Source: Gymnodinialimonas ceratoperidinii (GTDB lineage Bacteria > Pseudomonadota > Alphaproteobacteria > Rhodobacterales > Rhodobacteraceae). From it: a stretch of 64,000 nt of DNA. Made by a program: the position numbers and the translations under genes. The notes beneath the pieces are model-generated. The model made no database searches. It was given only the letters and a program-made list of their open reading frames with translations, and was not told the origin of the DNA. Shown piece after piece: positions 9,631-17,483 of this stretch. Location: contig NZ_CP079194.1 in assembly GCF_019297855.1 (NCBI RefSeq), forward strand, positions 1 to 64,000. Reading direction: 5' to 3'. Position 1 is the stretch's first letter. Each line of letters starts with the position of its first letter.

Positions 9631-10449
9631 TCACGGCGCAAGCTCGCGCAGCAGCAACTCGGCCGCCCGCGCATGCAACTCCGGTCCCGGCAGCAGGCGG
9701 GCCGCTGCCTCCTCTCTCGGGCCGTAGAACTTGCCGGCCACGCCCTCCGCATCCACGCCCTCCTCCGGCGCCGCAATCGTGACCGAGGCTGCATCCTGAG
9801 CAACGGCTGCCAACATGTCACCCGTGACGAACAGAGGATTGTGGGCGCTGGTCAACTCTACCGGCGTGGTCGGCAACCGATGCGACAGCCACAGAAGATG
9901 TACCGGCACCGCAAGGCTGCTCAGGTACCGCCGCATCCGCGCGACCCATGCGGTCTCAAGCTCTGTCCGAACGATCTGGAACCGATCCTCCGAGACCTTG
10001 CGCAGATGGTTCAGCAGATGCCGCGTGAAGTGAAACTCGGTGAAATCCACCTGCGGATAGATCGTCCGCAACATGGCGCTCGCGCTCAGAAACCTATCGT
10101 TGCGGCGCGGATGCACCGAATAGAACCGGTTCGTGATATTATGCGCACTGGTGATCTGCATCACCACGGCCTCCGCCTCCGCCACGGCGCTGGCGATGGC
10201 CGGATCGGTCGTCATGACATCCAGCCCGGCGTTGATCACCCCGAGGTTGAGCACGGGCAGATCCAGCGCCTCGTCCAATTGCGTGGCGAAGGGGGCATCG
10301 ATGAACCGTCCGAACGTCTCGGACGATCCAAGACAGACAACCGCCGGCCCTTGATCCGCCTTGATCGGCCCCCGAAAGCGCAGGGCAGATCCCGGCAGCG
10401 CCGACGGCTGATAGTCCAAGGGCATACGCCCACGTAGTTCAAAACTCAT
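9631..10449 (-). CDS. DUF6473-like protein of unknown function
   Basis: The 272-residue protein has no transmembrane segment. CLGSSETFGRF (about 38-48) resembles the nucleophile block of SGNH/GDSL-like folds, and LNLGVINAGLD follows, so a hydrolase-like fold is possible; I would not assign an activity. The length and N-terminus (MSFELRGRMPLDYQ) resemble the DUF6473 family common in Rhodobacteraceae. Start at 10449 chosen because GGAGCGAG lies just upstream; an ATG at 10491 has no such site. It converges on etfA and is divergent from hbdA. Confidence 0.75.
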   Translation of the reverse strand: MSFELRGRMPLDYQPSALPGSALRFRGPIKADQGPAVVCLGSSETFGRFIDAPFATQLDEALDLPVLNLGVINAGLDVMTTDPAIASAVAEAEAVVMQITSAHNITNRFYSVHPRRNDRFLSASAMLRTIYPQVDFTEFHFTRHLLNHLRKVSEDRFQIVRTELETAWVARMRRYLSSLAVPVHLLWLSHRLPTTPVELTSAHNPLFVTGDMLAAVAQDAASVTIAAPEEGVDAEGVAGKFYGPREEAAARLLPGPELHARAAELLLRELAP

Positions 10450-10642
10450 TTTCTCGCTCCAGTCACGAAGAGACTCACCCGCCCTCACCATCGCCGCGAA
10501 AAGTTACCCAACAGCTAACCCTATGATTTCACTAAAACTTGCGTAAATTTCACTCACCGCTGCGGCCGCGCGCCTTCGGCTTGTATCCCCCCACGGCCAA
10601 GGCCTATTGTGTGCCCGATCAAACGCGCCGAGGGGACAGCTT

Positions 10643-11521
10643 ATGGAAATCAAAAGCATTGGGATCGTTGGCGCGGGTCAGATGGGCAATGGCATCGCCC
10701 ATGTCTGCGCCTTGGCCGGTTACGACGTCATCATGTCAGACGTCAGCCAGGAGGCGCTGGATAACGCCGTCGCCCTGATCGACCGCAATCTGGTGCGCCA
10801 GGTGAGCCGCGAGAAGATCAGCCAGGCCGACAAGGATACGGCGATGGGCCGGATCAGCACGACGCTGAAGCTCTCCGACATCGGCCCCTCGGACCTGATA
10901 ATCGAAGCCGCGACCGAGCGGGAGACCGTGAAGCAGGCGATCTTCGAAGACCTGTTGCCGCACCTGAAGCCCAATACGATCCTGACGTCGAACACCTCGT
11001 CGATCTCGATCACCCGCCTCGCCTCGCGCACCGACCGGCCCGAGAAGTTCATGGGTTTCCACTTCATGAACCCGGTCCCCGTCATGCAGCTGGTGGAATT
11101 GATCCGCGGCATCGCCACCGACGAGCCGACCTTCAAGGCCTGCAAGTCGGTCGTCGACCGCCTCGGAAAGACCGCCGCTACCGCCGAGGACTTCCCCGCC
11201 TTCATCGTCAACCGCATCCTGATGCCGATGATCAACGAGGCGGTCTACACGCTCTACGAGGGCGTCGGAAACGTTACCTCCATCGACATGGCGATGAAGC
11301 TCGGCACCAACCACCCGATGGGCCCGCTCGAACTTGCCGATTTCATCGGCCTCGATACCTGTCTTGCCATCATGAACGTGCTGCACGACGGGCTGGCGGA
11401 CACCAAATACCGCCCCTGCCCCCTGCTCACCAAGTACGTCGAAGCAGGCTGGCTCGGACGCAAGACGCAACGGGGCTTCTACGACTATCGCGGTGAAGGC
11501 GATCCGGTGCCGACGCGCTGA
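10643..11521 (+). CDS. hbdA: 3-hydroxybutyryl-CoA dehydrogenase
   Basis: The enzyme oxidises 3-hydroxybutyryl-CoA to acetoacetyl-CoA with NAD(P). The 292 residues match the single-function HbdA/PaaH family: dinucleotide-binding GIVGAGQMGNGIAHV at the N-terminus, catalytic His140 in GFHFMNPVPVM, SNTSSISIT, and a C-terminal dimer domain ending KTQRGFYDY. The start at 10643 is set by AGGGGA; an upstream in-frame ATG at 10607 would add 12 unconserved residues. It lies close to etfBA, a common alphaproteobacterial arrangement, and fits beta-oxidation or PHB turnover with phaA/phaB at 48-50 kb. Confidence 0.94.
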   Translation: MEIKSIGIVGAGQMGNGIAHVCALAGYDVIMSDVSQEALDNAVALIDRNLVRQVSREKISQADKDTAMGRISTTLKLSDIGPSDLIIEAATERETVKQAIFEDLLPHLKPNTILTSNTSSISITRLASRTDRPEKFMGFHFMNPVPVMQLVELIRGIATDEPTFKACKSVVDRLGKTAATAEDFPAFIVNRILMPMINEAVYTLYEGVGNVTSIDMAMKLGTNHPMGPLELADFIGLDTCLAIMNVLHDGLADTKYRPCPLLTKYVEAGWLGRKTQRGFYDYRGEGDPVPTR

Positions 11522-11557
11522 ACCGCTCCTTCATCTTGGTAAATACAACTCAATCCC
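11522..11557 (+). repeat. 36-bp 3'-end repeat, copy A
   Basis: The repeat starts on the base after the hbdA stop codon. Its core reads CTTCATCTTGGTAAATAC followed by AACTCAATCCC. It is identical at 35 of 36 positions to copy B (49991-50026) and similar to copy C (26730-26766). Each copy lies 3' of a gene in the gene's sense. Confidence 0.85.
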
Positions 11558-11612
11558 GCCCGCACCACACGCGCTGACGGCCGACACGGCGCAAGGCCCG
11601 GCCAACCAAGGC

Positions 11613-12509
11613 CTATTGGTCGGGATTCTCACCGAGCGACAGGGTCCGCGCACGTAACCACGCCATGAATTCGCGCGGCTTGCCGATGCGTTCCTGCCAC
11701 TCGTCCGGTGTGATCGGCTTGCCGATGATGGGCGCCTGCGGCTTGTCGAAGCTCTTCACCACCTCGTGGATCAGCAGGCCCTGACGGATGACCGGACTGA
11801 TCCGGTTCGCAATCTGGTAGGCGCGGCTGTTCTGGCCGGTGAAGAAACACGGCACGATGGTGGCGCCGGAGTTACGGATCATCTTGGCGGTGAAAACGTT
11901 CCATTCACCCTCGATCGGCTGGCCCCACATCCGGTCCGAGGCGGCAACAGCGCCCGACGGAAACAGGGAGATCAAGCCGCCCGCCTTCAGATGCGCCATC
12001 GCAGCGGCGCGCATGTCGAGCATTTTCTGCTGCGCATCCGGCTCGTGGGGGAACGGCACCGAGATCATGTAGCCCGAAGCGGCTTCGTCAATGCCGGTTA
12101 GCAACGCACGGGTCAGGATACGGTAATCGTCCCGACGGCGTCCGATCAGATCGGCCAGGATCATGCCATCGACCAATCCGTGGGGATGATTGGCCACGAA
12201 TACGACCGGGCCCTCGGCGGGAATGCGGTCCAACTGGTGCTGTGGGGTTTGCAGATCAATCCCCATGACCCGCATCGTGGCGGGCCAGAACGCCTGTCCC
12301 TTGAATTCGCCCAGGCTCTCGAACTGACGAATGCGGCGGATCACCGTGATCTTGCCTGTCATCCACTCGATTGCCTTGATCGTGTAGCGCACCAAGGGGT
12401 TCGGGAACGAGTTGGCGTAGGTCAGTGAGCGTCGGTCATAGGTACCATCGGGACCTGTGCCGCGAGTCGGCGCGGGCGCCGAAACATTTCGGGTACTCAG
12501 GTCCGTCAT
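11613..12509 (-). CDS. Lysophospholipid acyltransferase family protein
   Basis: This PlsC/glycerophosphate acyltransferase-like enzyme has 298 residues and should acylate a lysophospholipid or related acceptor at the membrane. The catalytic block reads VVFVANHPHGLVDGMILADL: His and Asp are five residues apart rather than the textbook four, as in the NHPxGxxDG subgroup. FPSGAVA (motif III-like) and IVPCFFTGQNSR (motif IV-like) follow. Start at 12509 chosen (MTDLSTRN) with GAGG close upstream; 12536 would add nine residues. HPr lies 45 nt upstream on the same strand, so co-transcription is possible. Confidence 0.85.
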   Translation of the reverse strand: MTDLSTRNVSAPAPTRGTGPDGTYDRRSLTYANSFPNPLVRYTIKAIEWMTGKITVIRRIRQFESLGEFKGQAFWPATMRVMGIDLQTPQHQLDRIPAEGPVVFVANHPHGLVDGMILADLIGRRRDDYRILTRALLTGIDEAASGYMISVPFPHEPDAQQKMLDMRAAAMAHLKAGGLISLFPSGAVAASDRMWGQPIEGEWNVFTAKMIRNSGATIVPCFFTGQNSRAYQIANRISPVIRQGLLIHEVVKSFDKPQAPIIGKPITPDEWQERIGKPREFMAWLRARTLSLGENPDQ

Positions 12510-12554
12510 ATGCCCTCGTCTTCCTCCATCCGTCACGACCGTGCCTCCGGCCCT

Positions 12555-12836
12555 TCAGGTGTCTTCGCCGAACCGGTCGGCGACCAGAGCTTCCAGCGCA
12601 TCCGCAAGGCGGTCTGCCTCAGCTCCACTGGTTTCAACCTCAATAAAGGTTCCCATGGAAGCTGCCAACATCAAAAGGCCCATGATGCTGTCCCCGGCGG
12701 CGCTCAGCCCATCCTTGCGGACTGTCGCCGTAGCGTCAAAACCTTCAACCACCTCGACGAAGCGGGCCGAAGCGCGGGCGTGCAGACCCTTTACGTTGAC
12801 GATCTTCAGCTGTCGGATCGTATTTGCATCACTCAT
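12555..12836 (-). CDS. ptsH: HPr-family phosphocarrier protein
   Basis: The small (93-residue) phosphocarrier has its active-site His19 in KGLHARASARF. It also retains Ser50 in GDSIMGLLML, equivalent to regulatory Ser46 of Gram-positive HPr. The serine matters because an HPr kinase gene is 1.4 kb upstream in the same cluster. In alphaproteobacteria this HPr works with EIIA-Man and HprK in an incomplete, regulatory PTS rather than sugar uptake. It is on the same strand as EIIA, RapZ, HprK, ChvG and ChvI. No sugar permease (EIIB/C) is in the window. Confidence 0.94.
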   Translation of the reverse strand: MSDANTIRQLKIVNVKGLHARASARFVEVVEGFDATATVRKDGLSAAGDSIMGLLMLAASMGTFIEVETSGAEADRLADALEALVADRFGEDT

Positions 12837-12852
12837 GCCCGTCTCCCATCGG

Positions 12853-13245
12853 TCATTCCGGAGCCCCGTCGAAACTATTGATATAGCGCCGTCCGGCCTC
12901 AGCCGCGCGGGACACGGCTTCTTCCACGGTCAACTGGCGTGACTTCGCCAGTTTGACCAACATCGGCAAATTCACGCCCGTGAGGATCCTGCGATTGGCC
13001 GGACGACAGGCGCGCAGCGACAGGTTCGACGGCGAGCCGCCGTACATGTCGGTGACCACGACGACGCCGTCGCCGACGTCCACCTCGTCCGCCGCATCGC
13101 AGATTTCACGCGTGCGGGACGAGCGGTCGTCCTCCGGCCCGATCGAGATTGCCACCATCGTCGGCTGCGCACCCACCACGTGTTCCGTGGCGCGCTTCAG
13201 CTCTTTCGCCAAGCCGCCATGGGCGACAATCACGATGCCGATCAC
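12853..13245 (-). CDS. PTS EIIA component, mannose family
   Basis: This is a 130-residue free-standing EIIA-Man domain. His9 in IVIVAHGGLAKEL is the phospho-acceptor, and TDMYGGSPSNL is the second family block. It has no fused EIIB, consistent with a regulatory role downstream of HPr. The start is the GTG at 13245: it overlaps the rapZ stop as GTGA and has GGAGAGG about 10 nt upstream. A start at 13287 would add an Arg-rich 14-residue stretch lacking homology. The overlap implies translational coupling to rapZ. Confidence 0.92.
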   Translation of the reverse strand: MIGIVIVAHGGLAKELKRATEHVVGAQPTMVAISIGPEDDRSSRTREICDAADEVDVGDGVVVVTDMYGGSPSNLSLRACRPANRRILTGVNLPMLVKLAKSRQLTVEEAVSRAAEAGRRYINSFDGAPE

Positions 13246-14195
13246 GTTTGCATTGCCTCTCCGTCTCCGCCGGATACGGCGGACCACTTGATGGGTCCGC
13301 GATGTCGGTCGGTGTTACTGGTCGCGCTTCGGTCCACGTCCCTGTGCCTTTTTGACACCTGCCAGCCCTGTTCTGCAAGCCGCGTCGCGGCAAGCTCGGT
13401 CAGGGCGACCGAGCGATGACGGCCCCCGGTACATCCGAACGCGACGGTCAGATGGCTTTTGCCCTCTTCCTTGAAGGCGGGCAACAGGAGGTCGAGCATC
13501 GCGAAAACCTGCGCCTTGAAAGGCTCGAACCGCGCATCCTCGGCGATATAACCTTGCACGACAGGCGCGCGGCCGTCCTTCGGGCGCAAGTCCAGATCCC
13601 AGTGGGGATTGCGCAGGAAGCGGCAGTCGAAGACCAGATCAGCGCCGGTCGGAAGTGCTCTCTTGTAGGAGAACGACATCACCTGAACCGCAAGCTCCGC
13701 GCCCCCTTCCGAGCCGAAGAAGCGCCCCACCTCGTCACGGGTTCGATGCGGTGTCAGGTGGGTGGTGTCGATCAACACGTCCGCGTGTTTCTTCAGCGGG
13801 GCCAGCATCTCCTTTTCCAGCAGGATGCCCTCCGCAGGGTCGGCGTCGGGCGCGAGAGGGTGCCTGCGGCGGGTTTCGGAGTAGCGTCGTTCAAGGGTGT
13901 CAGCGGCGCAGTTGATGAACACGAGATCGACCGCATAGGCCGGGTCCGCTTCCAGCTTCTGGTGAGCGGCAATCAGGTCGCGGGCGTCGAAATTACGGGT
14001 TCGTGGGTCGATGCAGAGCGCCATCGGCCGATCCGGCGGCGCGCCCTCCAACAGGCGCGGCAGCAGGCTCAGTGGCAGATTGTCGATCGCCTCGAACCCG
14101 AGGTCCTCCAGCGCATGGATCGCAGTGCTGCGTCCCGCGCCCGACGGGCCGGTGACGAAGACCACGTGAGCAGGCTGTGACGACGGCGTGGACAT
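13242..14195 (-). CDS. rapZ: RNase adapter protein RapZ (YvcJ family)
   Basis: RapZ-family proteins bind nucleotides; in enterobacteria RapZ controls GlmZ decay, while in alphaproteobacteria the target is unknown. The 317 residues include a Walker A-like VTGPSGAGRSTAI (about 12-24), in which Arg replaces the usual Lys. The C-terminal domain carries the conserved VAFGCTGGRHRSVAL block (about 255-270), the best family signature. EIIA starts inside its stop codon. Its position between hprK and EIIA ties it to the phosphocarrier module. Confidence 0.93.
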   Translation of the reverse strand: MSTPSSQPAHVVFVTGPSGAGRSTAIHALEDLGFEAIDNLPLSLLPRLLEGAPPDRPMALCIDPRTRNFDARDLIAAHQKLEADPAYAVDLVFINCAADTLERRYSETRRRHPLAPDADPAEGILLEKEMLAPLKKHADVLIDTTHLTPHRTRDEVGRFFGSEGGAELAVQVMSFSYKRALPTGADLVFDCRFLRNPHWDLDLRPKDGRAPVVQGYIAEDARFEPFKAQVFAMLDLLLPAFKEEGKSHLTVAFGCTGGRHRSVALTELAATRLAEQGWQVSKRHRDVDRSATSNTDRHRGPIKWSAVSGGDGEAMQT

Positions 14196-14223
14196 GGGGG
14201 CAAGGGTTCCTGTGATGACCGGG

Positions 14224-14685
14224 TTAAACGTCCGCCCGCCCGTATCGTAGCAGCTGGCAGAGCGCAGGCGCCAAGGTGGTCCGTCCGGCAGCGAGGATCA
14301 ACTCGACCTTTCGGCCATGTATGGTGCCCCATCGCCGTTCTGGCAACCGCGCAGGTTCAGGGCGCGAAAGGTCCACGACCAGCGCCAAAGGCGCGCTTTG
14401 GCAGAGGGGACCGGCGTGCAGCAAGCCGATGCCCCGTGCCTCGATCAAGGTAGGAGCCGCCTCGGGCCGTTGGAGCCGTGCGGCCTCGACCCACACGCCA
14501 TCGTCGGCAATCAATCTGGCGCCGAGAGACATGAGGGCAAGCGCGAGAGAAGACTTGCCGCTGCCTGAAGGCCCAAGGATCAGAGCGCCCTTGCCTTCAA
14601 CCGACACCGCCGACGCGTGGAAGTACAACCGCTCGCCGTCTTGTGAACTTGCGCGCGCCGCCAGATCTTCCGACCCTTGCGCCAT
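14224..14685 (-). CDS. hprK: HPr kinase/phosphorylase, short C-terminal-domain form
   Basis: The enzyme phosphorylates and dephosphorylates HPr on serine. The 153 residues cover only the catalytic domain: P-loop GPSGSGKSSLALALM (about 38-52) followed by LIADDGVWVE. Firmicute HprK has about 310 residues with an extra N-terminal domain; the short form is normal in alphaproteobacteria. It starts 3 nt after the chvG stop, so it is coupled to the ChvG/ChvI two-component genes. Its substrate HPr lies downstream and keeps the target serine. Confidence 0.92.
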   Translation of the reverse strand: MAQGSEDLAARASSQDGERLYFHASAVSVEGKGALILGPSGSGKSSLALALMSLGARLIADDGVWVEAARLQRPEAAPTLIEARGIGLLHAGPLCQSAPLALVVDLSRPEPARLPERRWGTIHGRKVELILAAGRTTLAPALCQLLRYGRADV

Positions 14686-14688
14686 GGC

Positions 14689-16413
14689 TCAGATCGGCAG
14701 GCCGACGACGAACCGCGCGCCAAGGGGCTCGGAGGCAACGTCAGCCTCCGTCGGGCGGATGTTCTCGGCCCAGATGACGCCACCGTGCGCCTCTACGATC
14801 TGCTTGGAAATCGCGAGACCGAGGCCGGAATTGTTGCCGAACTGGTTGGCAGGACGCTCGGAATAGAACCGGTTGAATACCTTCGTCAGAGCCTCTTCCG
14901 GGATGCCGGGTCCGGTGTCTTCCACCACGACCAGCACGCGGTTTTCTCGGCGGCGGGTCCAGAGCCGTACGGCGTCGCCTTCTTCACAGAACGAGATCGC
15001 GTTGCTGAGCAGGTTCACAAAGACCTGCGCCAGGCGGCCCTCCAACCCGGCGATCATGATCGGGTCGTCAGGCAGGTCGGTGATGAACTCGATCCCCTGC
15101 TTGGCAGCCTCTTCGGCGTGATATTGCGAGAGGTTGTCGAGGGTGGTGACGAGGTTGAACTCTTCCTCTTCCTCTTTCACCAGCTCACTGTCGAGCCGCG
15201 AGGCGTTGGAGATGTCGCTCACCAACCGGTCGAGACGGTGCACGTCATGTTCGATCACATCGATCAGACGCTTGCGCTGCTCATCGGTCTTGGCGAATTC
15301 CAGGGTCCCCACGGCCGAGCGCAGTGACGCGAGGGGGTTCTTGATCTCGTGGCTCACGTCAGCCGCGAATTGCTCGTTGCTGTCGATCCGGTCGTAAAGC
15401 GCGGCGACCATGCCGCGGAGCGCGCCGGAGAGGCGGCCGATCTCGTCCGGGCGCCCGGTGAGATCCGGAATGCGCACACGGTTTGGAGACATCTTGCGCG
15501 CGTTCTTGTCGCGGCCAAGTTCGGCGGCGGCAGAGAGGTCGGCCAAGGGGTTGGCGATGGTCGAGGCCAGCACCAGCGACAGGACGATGGACACCAGAAG
15601 CGCCACAACGAACATCTGCAACAATTGCTCCAGCTCAACCCGGACGAGCTGATCAATCTCACCGGCCGCCGTCGTCACCACGATCGCACCGACAATACCG
15701 CCCGCACCTTCGATTGGCGTTGCGGCCGCGTAGAACTGACCCGACGTATTGGCACCGCTGCGCAGGACGGTCGCGCCTTCCATTGCCGCCGCCACGAGGG
15801 TCGCGTGGGCTTCGGGCTCATTCTCCGTCGGTTCGATCGCGACGTTATTGCCGAGCACGTTCGAGAAGGCGGAGTAGATCGACACGAGCGCATCCGTGAT
15901 CAACAGGGTTTCCTGTTGCTGCGGGCCCAACCCGCGCACCGGGCGCGCGCCTCCACGGGCGATATCCTGCGTCGAGGTCACCGGCACACCGTCGGCGGCG
16001 TAGACAAACACCTCCATCCCGTCGGGCACGCCAATGCGCGACAGGACATTCTCGGGATCGATGCCGTCGCGCGTCACCAGATTTGCCGGCGCCGAGGCCG
16101 GCAGGTTCGCCTCGAATATGTCGGACATCAGTTGCGCTTCACTCGCCAGCGCCCGTTCGCGCTGCACGACGAGGCTGTCTCTGACCGGGTTGAGCCAGAA
16201 GAACAGGATGCCAAGGGCCATGATGGCCATGAGGTTGAACAGAATGATCTTGCGCGCCAGTGGCGAGGAATTGAGCGCAATGAGAGAGCGACGCGACCGG
16301 GCCGCGCGCAATTCCGATTCGACACCCGATTGGGGGCGGTCCCAATCTTCGCCCAACACGATATCAGCCCGCTCGGCGGCGCGGCGGTTGGTCATGGAGA
16401 CGTCTGCAGGCAC
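14689..16413 (-). CDS. chvG: Sensor histidine kinase ChvG (ExoS/BvrS family)
   Basis: This membrane sensor kinase pairs with ChvI. Over its 574 residues are TM1 (about 57-74), a periplasmic sensor domain (75-267), TM2 (268-286), a HAMP region, the HisKA box with H355 in ADVSHEIKNPLASLRSA, and a HATPase domain with VEDTGPGIP and GLGLAISKQIVEAHGG. Orthologs control acid/envelope response and host interaction in Agrobacterium, Sinorhizobium and Brucella. The start is GTG at 16413, 9 nt after the chvI stop with TAGGGG as ribosome site; an ATG at 16395 is the alternative. Confidence 0.95.
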   Translation of the reverse strand: MPADVSMTNRRAAERADIVLGEDWDRPQSGVESELRAARSRRSLIALNSSPLARKIILFNLMAIMALGILFFWLNPVRDSLVVQRERALASEAQLMSDIFEANLPASAPANLVTRDGIDPENVLSRIGVPDGMEVFVYAADGVPVTSTQDIARGGARPVRGLGPQQQETLLITDALVSIYSAFSNVLGNNVAIEPTENEPEAHATLVAAAMEGATVLRSGANTSGQFYAAATPIEGAGGIVGAIVVTTAAGEIDQLVRVELEQLLQMFVVALLVSIVLSLVLASTIANPLADLSAAAELGRDKNARKMSPNRVRIPDLTGRPDEIGRLSGALRGMVAALYDRIDSNEQFAADVSHEIKNPLASLRSAVGTLEFAKTDEQRKRLIDVIEHDVHRLDRLVSDISNASRLDSELVKEEEEEFNLVTTLDNLSQYHAEEAAKQGIEFITDLPDDPIMIAGLEGRLAQVFVNLLSNAISFCEEGDAVRLWTRRRENRVLVVVEDTGPGIPEEALTKVFNRFYSERPANQFGNNSGLGLAISKQIVEAHGGVIWAENIRPTEADVASEPLGARFVVGLPI

Positions 16414-16422
16414 GGCCGGCCC

Positions 16423-17124
16423 CTATTCTTCGTTGTAGCGGTAGCCGATACCGTAGAGCGTCTCGATCGCGGAGAACTCGTCGTCGACCGAGCGCATCTT
16501 CTTGCGCAGTCGCTTGATGTGGCTGTCGATGGTGCGGTCGTCGACGTAGACCTGCTCGTCATAGGCGACATCCATCAGCTGATCGCGCGACTTCACGAAG
16601 CCGGGGCGTTGCGCCAGTGCCTGCAGCAGCAGGAACTCGGTCACCGTCAGGGTCACGTCGCGCCCTTTCCAGGTCACCGCGTGGCGCAGCGGGTCCATCT
16701 GCAGATCGCCGCGATCCAGCACGGTGGTTTCCTCGGGGGCGCCAGCGGCATCGGAGGCGATCGCGTCCTGGCGGCGCAGGATCGAGCGGATACGTTCCAC
16801 CAACAGACGCTGCGAGAACGGCTTGCGCACGTAATCGTCCGCGCCCATCCGCAGGCCCATCAGCTCATCGATTTCATCATCTTTGGAGGTCAGGAAGATC
16901 ACCGGCATCTGCGACTTGGTGCGCAAGCGCTGCAGAAGATCCATCCCGTCCATCCGGGGCATCTTGATGTCGAAGACACCCAGATCGGGCAATTTGCGGT
17001 TGAAGGCGTCCAGTGCGGACTGTCCATCGTTGTAAGTTTCCACGTCAAAACCCTCTGCCTCAAGGGTCATGGAAACAGACGTCAGGATATTCCTGTCGTC
17101 ATCGACAAGTGCGATACGCGCCAT
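16423..17124 (-). CDS. chvI: Response regulator ChvI
   Basis: This OmpR/PhoB-family DNA-binding regulator has 233 residues. The receiver domain shows the acidic pocket (VDDDRN), phospho-acceptor D52 in [12 protein letters not shown] and the conserved Lys in [12 protein letters not shown]. The winged-helix domain ends with [21 protein letters not shown] lies 9 nt before the ATG. The gene heads the chvI-chvG-hprK-rapZ-EIIA-HPr cluster and is divergent from pckA. An 8-bp inverted repeat lies about 19 nt upstream of the start (17143-17173). In Agrobacterium ChvI influences pckA; the same layout here suggests shared control. Confidence 0.96.
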   Translation of the reverse strand: MARIALVDDDRNILTSVSMTLEAEGFDVETYNDGQSALDAFNRKLPDLGVFDIKMPRMDGMDLLQRLRTKSQMPVIFLTSKDDEIDELMGLRMGADDYVRKPFSQRLLVERIRSILRRQDAIASDAAGAPEETTVLDRGDLQMDPLRHAVTWKGRDVTLTVTEFLLLQALAQRPGFVKSRDQLMDVAYDEQVYVDDRTIDSHIKRLRKKMRSVDDEFSAIETLYGIGYRYNEE

Positions 17125-17483
17125 CGGGTCTGTCCTTAGATTACTGCTCGGTACTTTTATATTTTCGAGCAGTGTCCAGTTTTAAAACCAGAGAATCAAT
17201 GAAAATCACGCCATTAGACCACCGGTTGCGCAGGACTGTGGCCAAATTGCGTTAATGGTCGGTGAAGCATTGTGGCTAAAATAGGGCAGATGTGCCATAA
17301 TTCAGATTGATAGCCTCCGTGGCAGCGCGCGCAAGAATATTTCGTTTTGGTTGCGCTAACTGTGCGCACGCGTCCTGTTCAGTCTTGAAAACGTCATGTT
17401 ATAGCGGGGTCACGGCATAGCACTCAGGCTGTGCTGTCACATCAGATCAGGGCGCCCGACCGCCCGACAGGAGCTAATGAGCC
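17125..17483. promoter_or_regulatory. chvI-pckA divergent intergenic region
   Basis: This 359-bp gap holds no convincing gene; a short plus-strand frame at 17013-17255 is antisense chvI spill-over. It is more AT-rich than its surroundings and must contain both promoters. Visible symmetry includes the chvI-side repeat at 17143-17173 and an 8-bp palindrome GTGCGCAC at 17362-17369. I could not place reliable -35/-10 boxes: TTGAAA at 17385 and TATAGC at 17400 are only 9 bp apart. Confidence 0.6.
17143..17173 (-). promoter_or_regulatory. 8-bp inverted repeat upstream of chvI
   Basis: ACTGCTCG (17143-17150) and CGAGCAGT (17166-17173) are perfect complements around an AT-rich 15-nt spacer. The element ends 19 nt before the chvI ATG. 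It could be an operator for autoregulation or a leader hairpin in front of the ribosome-binding site. Confidence 0.5.

Noticed and set aside
15349..17139. A 596-codon plus-strand frame over chvG/chvI
   Set aside because: Antisense to two clear two-component genes, low complexity, no domain.
17385..17405. TTGAAA and TATAGC as a pckA promoter
   Set aside because: The two boxes are only 9 bp apart, far from the usual 16-18.
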